A stretch of 64,000 bases of DNA, taken from Nemania diffusa (taxonomy: Eukaryota > Ascomycota > Sordariomycetes > Xylariales > Xylariaceae). Position 1 is the stretch's first letter; each line of letters opens with the position of its first letter. The stretch spans positions 3,982,001 through 4,046,000 of the forward strand of contig JBBPUQ010000004.1 in NCBI GenBank assembly GCA_038501195.1, given 5' to 3'. The position numbers and the translations under genes were made by a program. The notes beneath the pieces are model-generated. The model saw only the letters and a list, made by a program, of their open reading frames with translations. It had not been told where the DNA came from and made no database searches. Shown in pieces: positions 10,083 through 21,032 of this stretch.

Positions 10083-12310
10083 TTAGCTGGTGGTTTTGTG
10101 TTCGTCATGACACTTATTGCACCGCCAATTACGGCTCTCCACGGGTTGTTTTGCGTCAGACCGGATGCATTCTATATGGTACATTGCATTGGTGCAATCC
10201 TATACTCTGTTAATACCCTTGCGTACGAATTTAGGACTCCGATAAATGGCTTACAAGGTTTGAGCAGATCAAAGATGCGGCGCCCCGAACTGGTTGACTA
10301 CATACCGGGCAACCTACTACGGATTTTCGGTATGCAGACCTTGGGGATGGAACTTTGGGGGCTTCTGCATGTTCGGGTCGCTTTGGGGATCTTGATCCGC
10401 GCATAATGGCGAAGGCCTCGGCAATAGTCTTGTCGGCTAGCGCATTTCTCGACTTGAGATAGCTCAGGTGTTTGGCCCACTCAGTCATCCGATTTTGTGA
10501 CGCTCCAATCCAGAGGGCCTTGTCCTGGACAAACCTGATATACACATCCTGTAGATGAGGGCCCGAAGTAACGCAATTCTTGTTGACAAAGGCGTCCCAT
10601 TCAAAAATGTATTCCTTCTCGTCTTGGTGAACATCGCTGTAATCTCGGATTATATCTCGATGCTTCTGCACCAGCCAAGTGTCATCTACCGGTGGGGGGT
10701 CAACCAGTGAGCCTGGTTCTAGGAGCGATTTGCTCAGCCGATCATAAAGAGGCTGCTTTATGTGCGGAATTAACCGCCTGTTATCTCGCGGTTTATTTGA
10801 AGGTGGCTATTTCAGTCGTTAGTTTGGAGATTCTATGTTCAGAAAATGAGCCGGTGCTAACCTGAGATGGTTTGGTCCTTTGCTGTGGAAGTCTCCTCAA
10901 TAGCTTGTGCGGAGACATGTCGCCTTCTACATCTGATTCTTGGTCCTCGAGGCTCGAGAAGCTGTGAAATGTGGGATTTAATGAGCGGAGCGCATCTTCA
11001 TCGGGGGCGAAGATGCGAACGTAGTCATGGACTGGATCAACATGATACACTATATCTGTGTGAGTTTCCAGATGTTTTTCCAACATTTGCATGGACGAAT
11101 GTGTGGCAAAGCATCGTATGCAGTGATAGCTGTCAAGTGTGAACTCTCCTATTATAGGAACAGCCCAAGTCACGCTGCCGCCTTTCCTGTCTAGGGTTGC
11201 TAGCTTCCGCCGCTTCTTTTCCTTGCGTTCTTTTCCCCGAGCTTTATCGCTGAGAAGCTTCAGATTGTAGTTTTGCTTTTCTCTAGTTCTTAGTGATCGA
11301 CTCGGTGTAGTCGCTTCCTCATGCTCTTCGTCGTCTTCTGCTACTCCGTTCCTCTCGTTTTCTGCCCTTCGATAATCATTCAAAGTAGTATCGACTCTAC
11401 CATTCACATGGCCGTTCGTCAAGGGTTCCAGGGCCCCATTGGTGCGATTCACCTTCACATCAGGTGGAGGAGCAGAATCTCCAAACCGAGCCGAGCTGGC
11501 TGCCGCATGGCATGTTGACCAGCGTAAATCCATGTCCATTGTCAAGTCGAGGGGAAGGTCCTCTTTTCTCTTGTGAATTTTCACATCACTAGATGCCCGC
11601 CCCTTCTCGAACGCATATATGAGCTGTGATGATAGAATCCAACGGCGAGGATCGTTAGGTTCAACATCGCTAGCCTGCCTTTTCGGCAGTAGATCCATCG
11701 GTGGCCATTTTGGGTCACCCGCAGACTCGATCTCTACTCGGACTAGATACTCGTCACCCAAGTTGAATCCCCCTTCATCCTGTCGCTCGATAAATAGTTT
11801 ACCCGACGGAACCTGAAAGGGAGTTGGCAGATAGATCCTAGCAGTCCGACAAACATCATCCGAATCGCGGAAAACTTTGAAATTGCAAATTTGGCTATCA
11901 CAATGCAGAACCCGACAAACGTCAGGTCTCCATTCGCAAATCAAAACCCTACAGCGAGCCTTGATGACGGGGATATCTCTCTTATCCGGAGACCCGTTGC
12001 CATAATGCAAATTAGTAGGCCTGGGATTTGAGCTCTCAGTGCGTGTGATAGAGAGAACCTCGATGCGAAGGGTTTTTTCAACATCGTCCGGGTTATCGGA
12101 GAGAAGGCGACCAGGCACAGCTCGGGCGGCTTCCGGAGAGGCCTCAACGACGCGACGTCGCTTGAGGGGCCGTGGGGGATGGTCTCCATTGGTAGGCGTG
12201 TCACCATTTGCTGTGGATAATTTGATGCCCATGCCGTACTCAACGGCGGTCTTCCAAGCGCGGTGGATAAATGGAAACGAGTCGCGTTTGTATGGGGAGA
12301 CGGTCGCCAT
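10083..12310 (-). CDS. suz12: Polycomb PRC2 subunit SUZ12 homologue with VEFS box and PHD-like tail
   Basis: Three exons (12310-10862, 10806-10255 and 10199-10083) join in phase into 705 residues. A C2H2 finger lies near residue 395 (YHCIRCFATHSSMQMLEKHL, then ETH). A VEFS box spans roughly residues 500-620, with FEWDAFVNK and RFVQDKALW as landmarks. The order zinc finger then VEFS box is the SUZ12 signature. In known PRC2, SUZ12 scaffolds the EZH2/KMT6 methyltransferase and EED, and the complex deposits H3K27me3 in the nucleus. The last 60 residues form a C4HC3 pattern (CPVC; CSNLDC; YHIEC; WRCNKC). It is seen only after removing a 55-bp intron with a GTAAGC donor and TATAG acceptor; without that splice the frame stops 12 residues later. 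The basic N-terminus (PLKRRR) could be a nuclear signal. Confidence 0.92.
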
Positions 12311-14556
12311 CTCTGAAAGAGAACATGGGCGCAGCGCGCCACGAGACTGCGGCTACCTGACCTGGCAACAAACTTATGCTTTACGTCTCGAAAGAAAGGC
12401 CAGTCGGTGAATCGGTCCCTCGGTTAGTCCGATGATCCTCCCGTTACTCAGCTAGTCAGTCAGGCAGTCACCACCGCCTCATCTACAACAATTAAAGATT
12501 ACGATGAAGACCCAGTCTTTCTAATGAGATAGTTGTATAACGACGCGGTTAGCGTAAAAAAACAACAACAACAATGCAACACCGATGTGTGTAACCGATG
12601 GGCGAGGTTGCAGTAATGAGCGCGAATGATTAAGTGATGAGAGACGAGACCGAGGTTGATAATGATGAATGAATCCGTGTAATGAGGAGGTGGTTGGCTA
12701 GCGATGCAACGAGGCCAATGGCTTGAAGAATGAAAGGACAAGCCTGCACGGTGAAATGTACAGGCAAAGAGGCCAGAAGAAAACAAGAGGAATAGTGCAG
12801 ATGAAGGATGTTCCGAAGGATAGAATACGGGACATGTAGAGGAAAGTCGGAAACCCTACGAGTATGTGATGGTACGTAGGGGATAGGAATATGGGATATG
12901 GGATCCGGTGGAGGGGAGAGGAATGCGCTCGCTCAAACTGAATGAGCGGACGGGCGGACGCGTTTCGGCGTGGGTGTTGTGTGTGATGCGCAACGCAACG
13001 GAAAAGACGACAGAGGCGGCTGACTGACACGTACCGTGGCTGGAGCTGGAGCTAGTGCAGGCCGTTGGTGGTACTCTACGGTTTGGACCAATAAGAGAAC
13101 GGCGGAATTGAGTCTCTTGGTGGATTAGTGGCTTATAACCCATGACCTCAGTATACGTACAGTGCTTGGAGAAGGTGGTAATGAGAGAGTGCTGTGGCTT
13201 GTGTAATTGACACGGGGCTCTCGGCGACAGATTGGGAGAAGACAGGGAAGGTAGGGCCAATTACGACACTTCTTAGTTTACACTATCTAGCTAGTGGCAG
13301 AAATTGTATATACACATGTAAGGGAGGAATGGTAGTATTTATGTATCTCACTTATAGAGCTTCACTTCTGCTAATGCTTGAAAAGAAGCGACATGTTCCT
13401 ATTTTCTTCGGTTTCACTAAAACAAGGGAAATGAGAGAGGTAACCTAAATGCGCCAATGCTGTATTGCTCTCTTATGCTAAAACTACCCGCAACATGTTG
13501 CTGCTAGTACGACTAGAAGCATCCGTCGTGGCTTCATTCCAGAAGTATCAACCAACTTAAACAATACCTAGTTAGGCACTTACGCATACATGCTTTTCGC
13601 CAAAATATAGGCGCAACGTCTCGGGTGAAGGTAGGAGTGATGCTCTAGCTTGTGTGGTTACTGAATCCGTATCCATTAGGTACTTAAGGTGTATATATTG
13701 TCCCGAGAGATAAGTTTTTCCCCCGGTTGCATCACTATGATGAGCAAAGGGTAGATGATGGAGAATTTGTGATTTCAGATAGCCGCACTTGTTCCTTTTC
13801 TTTCTTCCCGCTTCAGTATTCTGCGGGGTTTTGCGTGTCCTAATCGGAGGAGGATTTACAAGACATTTCAAATTGGAAGCAGTTCGAAGATGCCCTTTTA
13901 TCGTTAAGAGCTTACTTAATACACTTGAGGAATGGCACCTGTTCATAGTAAGTATTAGTCCCTATCCACATTGTAAGTACAACCTGCAATAAGCAGGTAC
14001 ATACATTACGTAGGTTGTAGTGGCTACTCTATTGGTGCAGGTGGTGTTTGTTGGCTGCTGAGCTTGTTTAGTGGGGCATTACAGCTCTGCTACGGGTAAC
14101 GGCGATCATAGTTCGCCCCGCCGTACTGTAGGTAGGTACCAACCAATGTAGGTGCTCAATCTCCAGTTCCCCAACGTGCTTAACTTAAGCTTTACAGCAG
14201 ATTAGGTACTGAACCACCCAACACTCATCATTTCGGTCGGTCGGGGTCGTTGCTCATCTCTCAATCTCTATCTAATGCACGCGATCGACCTATCTGATTT
14301 AATCATTTCCTCTGCCTAGCCATTCCAGTGTACCTACCTATGTTACCTAATGAATGGCTTTCCCCAGAGCACAGGAGACTGCACAATCCTATTCTGCAAT
14401 CCTCGCTTCGTCCTAATGGAATGCAGCACCTTCATGCGATCCTCGCTGCCTGCTGTTCTACCGTCATAGTGTAGGCGTATAGGCGGCCGTATCCGTACTG
14501 TACTGGACTAATCGATCGCTGTTGTGTGACGGATCGAAATAGAAACAGGGAATAAA
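12311..14556. other. Divergent intergenic region, SUZ12 and F-box promoters
   Basis: About 2.2 kb lies between two divergent starts. It contains a purine-rich stretch on the plus strand at 12500-13020, which may be SUZ12 5' UTR, and TAGG/CCTA motifs near 14130-14350. Open frames here have low-complexity translations on several frames and no recognisable domain. Confidence 0.5.
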
Positions 14557-16743
14557 ATGGATGATGATAGCGACAGCCCTCCTGACCGACCTCGGCCCAC
14601 CCGGCATGTTCCCCCACGACAGGCCAAGATCAAGATCAAGACACCCGCCCGTGAAACTCGAGCGACCGCCGCATACTTCACGAGCTCCGGCAACACTACC
14701 AACACTTCACCCTCCTCTTCCACCGAGACGGACAACACCCCCCTCACCAGAAACCTCCGCCCCATACGGGAGAAGCGAAAGCCCGCGACAACTTCCGCCG
14801 CCCCCGCGAAAGCGCCCAAGCGTCAGCGTGTCCAGCCCGCTCCGAATGGAACGCCCATCCTTCTTCGTCGCGAGCATGCTAGATCTAAGAAGAGTGCCAC
14901 CGATGACCTGCTACAACCCCCCTCCTTAGTGTCACCTCCGTGGCGAACCCTCCCCTACCACGTCTGGTTGCGCGTATTCCACTTTGTCGCTGTGCCAATT
15001 CGCGATCCCGCATCACGCATCGATGATCTTGCCGAAGCTGTAGGCACGCTTCTCTCGGGAGCTCGAACCTGCAGATCTACTGCCGAACCAGCCCTTGCTG
15101 AGTTGTACAAATGTCCTCCATTCTGCCGCATCTACAACAAGTCTCCTCAAACCTCATTTGTGCATTTCCTCCAGACGTTGGCACGCCCTCAGACGTTTAT
15201 CCGATACCGCCCCAAGGTCGAAATCCTGCGCATCGATGTCGATGCATTACTTATGAAGAAGGTGAATGGGCTTCAGTTAAACTTGAAGCAAGTCCTGAAG
15301 GATCTCCCTCGACTTACATCTCTCGAACTTTATCACCCTGCCGACGACCCTCCGTATAGAGATCTCGATTTTAATTTGCGATGGAAGTTTTCCAAAGATG
15401 ACCTACTTAATGGACTGGGGCATCTTCCAGAAGGGGATGTTTCCATGGGTGACAAGACAGCAACCACGATCTTAAAAAGCTGGCGGTGGAACTCTCGTCT
15501 GGCTCCCGTAGATCTCGCACTTGATCATCTAGCGAACATACACGCTCTGCCTAGCTTTCGGAGACTGCGCAAACTAGCCTTCGTCAACTACCAGCTCCCA
15601 TCTACAACTCAGTTCTCTGCTAGGGCCCGTGAAAGCCAGGAAGCCCAGAATAAGGACTTGCAAGCAATTGCACACCTCGCTGCGTCCATCTCTGCCCTCC
15701 CCGACTTGCAACACCTTGTGATCGAATCGTCCACTTTAGCTAATGGCTCATTGCTGGAACGCCTTCCGAAAACACTGACCCACCTCGAACTGGTGAACTG
15801 TTGGGAGATTACCAGCGATGATCTATCTACATTTCTCATGTCGCATGGGAACTCCCTGGTGCACTTGACTCTTAAACACTGCCAGTCGCTAAGTCTGGGC
15901 TTCCTTCCCGTGCTAGGGACATCATGCCCGAATCTTGCGCATCTAGAAGTGGACTTGTCTTATTTTAGACACCATGAATCTTATGCCGACAACAAGCCGG
16001 AATATGCAACCCTCCTTGAAGCGGACCAAGTTCCCACATGGCCCTCCTCAATCCAATCTATTGAGATCATCAACATGCGCAACTGGACAAAAGAGGCAGC
16101 AGAGATGTTCTTTGATAGTTTAATGAATAATGCAAAGGCGCTGCCCAATCTTCGACGCTTGGAGTTTAAAGTCATTCTCAATATCGAATGGCGTCAACGT
16201 CAGGAAATGAGACGATCCCTGGCCGACCAAATGACTAGGATTTTTAAGAGGAAGTCACGCCTTCCCGGAGAACGGAGGACTTTACGCCAGCCTAATGAGA
16301 CGAAACTTAAAGATGCAGATGAAATCGACACTTCAAGGTCTGTAGTGCGTCGGAGTAGTCGGATTACAGGGCCTGTGGCGGCTCAAAATAAGCCATCCTC
16401 TTCTTCTCATAAGCGTACTGCTGCTAAGGCTTTACCTGTCCGAAAAAACCTGAGGCCACTAAAGCCAACTTCTTCAACGTTTGATGCAGATGATGAAGAT
16501 AGTAGTGAAGATGAACTTTCACTAGCCGATGCTGGCACCCGTCAAAGCAAGGGTAGGACTTCAGCGGCTAAGGCAGCAGGTTCACGGGGAGAAGAATTCA
16601 TCCACGGCCTTTGCGATGTTGTCGACATTCAGGTGGACAATCAACGGCCGGCTGAACGACAGTATGATATGGATGATTTCATGGATTCGCCAGAACGGTC
16701 CGAGACGGAGTGGAACAGTGATGAAGACGATGTCGTTGCCTAG
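14557..16743 (+). CDS. F-box/leucine-rich-repeat-like protein
   Basis: This is a single-exon gene of 728 residues. The start is the ATG of AAAATGGATG just after an in-frame AT-rich leader. The first ~120 residues are disordered and rich in Pro, Ser, Thr and basic residues (APAKAPKRQR could be a nuclear signal). An F-box-like helix follows at about residues 127-165 (PPWRTLPYHVWLRVFHFV). Leucine-rich units occur between about 380 and 480, including LTHLELVNCWEITSDDLS and LVHLTLKHCQSLSLGF, the AMN1/FBXL style. The C-terminal ~180 residues are again disordered, with acidic clusters. F-box proteins dock to Skp1 and bring substrates to SCF ubiquitin ligases. The substrate here is unknown. The F-box match is moderate and the LRR match is good. 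Confidence 0.82.
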   Translation: MDDDSDSPPDRPRPTRHVPPRQAKIKIKTPARETRATAAYFTSSGNTTNTSPSSSTETDNTPLTRNLRPIREKRKPATTSAAPAKAPKRQRVQPAPNGTPILLRREHARSKKSATDDLLQPPSLVSPPWRTLPYHVWLRVFHFVAVPIRDPASRIDDLAEAVGTLLSGARTCRSTAEPALAELYKCPPFCRIYNKSPQTSFVHFLQTLARPQTFIRYRPKVEILRIDVDALLMKKVNGLQLNLKQVLKDLPRLTSLELYHPADDPPYRDLDFNLRWKFSKDDLLNGLGHLPEGDVSMGDKTATTILKSWRWNSRLAPVDLALDHLANIHALPSFRRLRKLAFVNYQLPSTTQFSARARESQEAQNKDLQAIAHLAASISALPDLQHLVIESSTLANGSLLERLPKTLTHLELVNCWEITSDDLSTFLMSHGNSLVHLTLKHCQSLSLGFLPVLGTSCPNLAHLEVDLSYFRHHESYADNKPEYATLLEADQVPTWPSSIQSIEIINMRNWTKEAAEMFFDSLMNNAKALPNLRRLEFKVILNIEWRQRQEMRRSLADQMTRIFKRKSRLPGERRTLRQPNETKLKDADEIDTSRSVVRRSSRITGPVAAQNKPSSSSHKRTAAKALPVRKNLRPLKPTSSTFDADDEDSSEDELSLADAGTRQSKGRTSAAKAAGSRGEEFIHGLCDVVDIQVDNQRPAERQYDMDDFMDSPERSETEWNSDEDDVVA

Positions 16744-17353
16744 CCGCCTGCCTAAGCAATTTATGACATAATAATAGAGGGAAAATGACATGCTACGCGA
16801 GGGTATGCTGAAATGAAAACATGGTTGCATTGGCGTTCAACGGGGAAAAGGAGATACTTGACAATTCTGCGTACAAAGATTTAAAGATGTCATCACTGAC
16901 GTGGATTGTTTTCATGAAAGGTAACTGTCATATCACGAGGATTGATACCCAGGACAGGGGCACATTAGCATATTCACGCAGCTTTTTTCTATAGCTAAAG
17001 ATACATTGGTCGTATCAGGTACGGCTATTGGCACTAGGAATGAAATGCAGGTGTAGAGAATTGAAATCAATGGTTAAGAATGACTTGCGTGATACCGCTA
17101 TTTTTCACCATAAGCGGCTGAAACCGAAGGCCAAGCAAGCAACACCTGTAAGTCTTCCTCTGTAACCATTCCAATATGTGCTCAATAACATTGGGTATCT
17201 CCGCTTGTATCTAGATGTTGTATACTATATTACATTAATAGTGAGTGTTGCACATAAACCCCCCTTTATATATATGCCAGCCCATCCATCCCACTTCAGT
17301 ACCTACTCACCCCCCTTCCTCCTCTCCTCTACTCAGGCATCTACCCCTCGCAC
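16744..17353. other. Convergent intergenic spacer
   Basis: This is the 3' flank of two convergent genes. It is AT-rich up to about 17270 and then C-rich next to the XPG-like stop codon. I see no gene. Confidence 0.5.
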
Positions 17354-19463
17354 TCACTCCGAGTCCGTCAAGTCCACGGCGGCGGCATGGTCCCACAGGG
17401 GCTGCTTCAGTATGGGCAGCGGCGACGTGATGGCGATGCTCGCCTTGCGGTACTCGGGCCCGGACAGCTTCACGGCCAGGGCGCTCGCGCGCCGGCTCAC
17501 GGCGAGCGGGCTCGGCGCCAGCAGCGGGCTCAGCGGCGGGTTGTGCCAGTCGAGCTCGCCGGGCAGCGTCAGGCCGTCGTGGAAGTGGATGCAGGTCGGG
17601 CTGCTGCTCGTGTCGAGCGCGTGCAGCGGCGGCAGGGGGAGATGCGTGTTGATCGGCGGGAGCACCGGCAGCCCGCTCTTGGGAGGGCGCTCTGGGTTCG
17701 GCCTCCGCTTCGCGGGCCGCGGCGGCGCTGCCGCTGCCGGCTGGAAATTGCGGCTGCTCTCGTTCTTGGGGGGCGGGATCGGCGGCGTTCTCTTTCGTAG
17801 CGGGGATACCTCCCGACTCTGCTGTTGGCGTGGTTGCGGTTGTGGTTGTGGTTGAGAGGGTGGAGGTGGAGGTGGAGGGAGCGGAGGCGCGAATCTAGGC
17901 ACGTCGTCGTCGGGCAGCCCGCGCCGCAGCACGCAGTCGAGCAGCACCATCTCCTCGGGCCGGAAGGCCGGCGCCTCGATCTTGACGCGGCTGCCGCCGC
18001 CGTTCACCACGCGGTACATCTCGGACGGGAACGCGCTGCGCAGCTCCGGGAGCACCTTCAGGGGGTCCACCGTGACCGCGCTGCCGGGCGCGTCCCTGCG
18101 CTTCGGCCGCGCGCTGATGCCGAGGCGGCGGTTCGCCGCGCGCCCGGAGGCCGTGGATGTCTCCCGCAGCCGGTGGTTCAGCTCGATGGGCACGAGGTCC
18201 CGCGCGATCCAGCTCTCGTGGATCCGCGTGTTGAAGTTGCTCAGGAGGAAGCGGTATCTGCTCAGCATGTCTGGGCCGTACGGGCGGAACCAACCATCGC
18301 GCAGGCAGGGTAGGTCCAATAATACATCGTCGGGGGAGACGACGGGGTGCGCGCAGCCACGTAGTGTATTTAGGTCCGGGAATGTCCGCGACGGGGCGGT
18401 GACGTCCTCGTCGGGAAATGTGGCGGCGATGATGTTCGCTACGGTGATCCGCCACTTGCTCAGCACGAGGGGCGTCTCTGTGGCGGCGGCCAGGAGGTTT
18501 GCCGCCGCTTGGAAGCAGCTGTGTTGCGCGAAGCGGAAGAAGCGCGTTGCGTCGAAGCCCGCCAGGCCGTTCGTGTAGCCGCAGCCCACGAGCGTAGCGT
18601 ACATCAGGAACCACTCACGTGTGAGGTTCGCGCCCTCTCTAATGCTCGCGGCCGAGGTGACCTTGACCGTGTTGGACTTCTTGAACTGGTCGCCCTCCGG
18701 CTTCTTGTGGAACTGCACGAGCGTTGGGCTCCCGCCGAACATGAGGGCGTCTGTGTTGTCTGTCCAGATGGCGTCGACGATGCCGAGGTCTTGGAGCCGC
18801 ACGCACTCGGCTGCCGAGTCGCCTGGGGCGTCATGGCGTGGGACGCCGAGCTGGTCGAGGAGCTCTTTTAAGAGTCTTACGTTTGACTCGCTGTAACTGT
18901 ACTCAGCCGGCCACTTTTTGGGGGGCTTATTTCTTCCGTCAAAGATAAATATTAGTTGTATATTCATCCGTAATAGGTAGAATATCCGTTCCACTGCGCG
19001 AAGAGGTGCTGTTAGCAAGAGGGGACCCGTGTTTCGATGAAGATATTCATATCCTCAATCATCAGACCAATATTGGACATGTGAATCCATTGGCGACGCT
19101 GATGGACTCACTAATCCGTTTTTCCCTGGGATGAGATCCAGGAGACTCTGTAAACCATTGTCAACGACGGTTTCATGGCTGCACAGCAGAGGTGAGTTGC
19201 TTACTAGTCTTGATTTCAGCATCTTTCGCGGCCGTGATGTTCCGATACCACCAATTGGCCTGGTCTACGGCGATGCGGAGCGGCCGACCAGTGGCCTCAA
19301 AGTGCTTCGTTGACCATTCCGGGATGGATTGCGTCTGAGTCGCCCCCGTTTCCGGAATTGAGAAGCTAGAAATTGAAGCGGTGAGTTGAGTGCCCCGTTC
19401 GTCCACCTATATCTCGGCAACTTCTCCGGGATAGAAAAAGACCACTCACCCTCTCAGAACCAT
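17354..19463 (-). CDS. XPG/FEN1-fold protein with degenerate active site
   Basis: Four exons are proposed (19463-19450, 19365-19205, 19147-19112 and 18993-17354), giving 616 residues in one frame. The N-domain reads RPLRIAVDQANWWYRNITAA, then a 36-bp exon encodes SPGSHPREKRI, then LIFIFDGRNKPPKK. The I-domain reads DAPGDSAAECVRLQ and WTDNTDALMFG, and a helix-hairpin-like region reads VGCGYTNGLAGFD. Against FEN1, the Asp positions 34, 86 and 181 are kept. Glu158 is Asp, Glu160 is Ala, Asp179 is Asn and Asp233 is Gly, so nuclease activity is doubtful. The C-terminal third is Pro/Gln-rich and disordered. Known inactive relatives with this fold include Mkt1 and Asteroid proteins. The G+C content is much higher than in the NLR. 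The 14-bp first exon (MVLRG) is the least certain part; an ATG at 19406 is an alternative start. Confidence 0.82.
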
Positions 19464-21032
19464 AGCGATTGGCGATGGTTTAGAACGCTGAACCTGAGCC
19501 TAGCAGACAGCGTTCTTGTTCTGTGTAGATTTGCTTCGTTGAATGAATCCTCTAACCGCTCAATTGAAAAAAATAAAGAGATAGAAATACAATTCTCATC
19601 GCCCCCTCTGTAAGCACGCCGTTCTGGAAGACATACCTACTTACCTAACCAGCTGTGCTGTACTGGTACAAGGAAGCTATACCCCGTTTTGCTCAAGATG
19701 TCATATACCATGCCATCTCTACTAGGCTAGGATCGTCGTGAATCCTACACCCCACGTAATTTGATAAGCGCAATTGGACTGGCTGGCTGCATTACATAGA
19801 CTATCTAATGTTTGTACACCTATCGGAACATTCCATATATATTAAGTAGATATTAAATTTGTTCTGGATGCTACCGATGCAACTCAATATACTCTCTATC
19901 ATCTCGAGACTCTTTTTAACGAATACGTTCACATTCTTCTATCTGCCTGCCACCACATTAGAATAAATACTTACTACTGCGTAGATAAAGTAATAAAGGA
20001 TCTAAGCCCAAGCCGGCGTTAGCGTGTCATATAATCGCGTTTTGATAATACCTACCATACATACATACAGTAGAAAATTGATTACCTATTTCCCTTACCG
20101 TAAATTTATAGGGAAATAAGCTGAGCTTTCGCAACATATTGCCGGTGTTGCCGATTTTCTGACATGATGATATTAGGTAGGTATCACATTCGTAAACTCT
20201 GCTATACGGAGGCTGATAGCTGAGTAGGCCCCCCTGGCTCAAACCTGTATCAATATAGTATAGTCTAGACCCGGAGATATCGGATGCCCTATCTTCAATG
20301 AATTCATTTCCTCCAACGAGAACGCCAGCCTGCTAACTTACTGCTACCTACCTACGCGGTCGATAGTGTCGCAGAATCCAATCTCTCGGAACGCGTCTTC
20401 CATCCCCGGCCTAGGTGGGGGGCTTCCATGTTCCATCCCGGTCTGACATGCGTCTGTGCCGCATACATAGACCCATACCCACACGTGCGACGGAAGAAAA
20501 GAAAAAAATCGGCGTCATATGGCACAGGAGTGTGAGAACAGTACGGATATAGGAAGCCCTTCCTAGTCAATGTGCGTCTCATAAGTCGAGAAACCCATCG
20601 ATAGTAGGGTAGCAGGGGTCTCATCCTAGTAGTATTAGAATCGCTTAGGCGTCGTTCTTGACGCTTGTACGGCTACATCCGTGAATATGCTAGACCTTGT
20701 TCGGCGATCACGTAGAAGCGAGACGTATGTATGTAGGTAGTGTACAGTATATGCTAGGCATTAGATGTGCTAGATCCTTTTGGGGAGAATTCAAGTCATA
20801 AGAGCATGATGAAGACGGAGTGGCTTGAGAAGGTGGAGATACACAAATGGAACTTGAGAGGCAATGACAAGAAAAAAATGTCAACTCGCAGCTGGTTTAG
20901 CATACATATAACTTCGCACCGAAAACAATGGTATATAAAATCCTCCTAGTACTCACACTACTCCGAACCACCCTTGTACAACCCAATTCAACAAGCACTA
21001 CCTACACATGTACAAAGCCGAGCCAACGCCCC
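19464..21032. other. Intergenic region between XPG-like and P450 genes
   Basis: About 1.6 kb has no supported gene. It includes several TAGGTA/CCTACC motifs near 20000-20350 and an AT-rich segment near 19800-20000. It should hold the promoter of the XPG-like gene and the 3' UTR of the P450 gene. Confidence 0.5.

Noticed and set aside
12499..13260. Overlapping minus-strand open frames of 84-134 codons upstream of SUZ12
   Set aside because: They are Ser/Pro/His-rich in several frames at once, which fits a biased purine/pyrimidine 5' region rather than a gene; no domain was seen.
17387..18871. Long plus-strand open frames opposite the XPG-like gene
   Set aside because: They are shadows of a GC-rich exon: Arg/Gly/Ala-rich translations with no domain, while the minus strand has the conserved fold.
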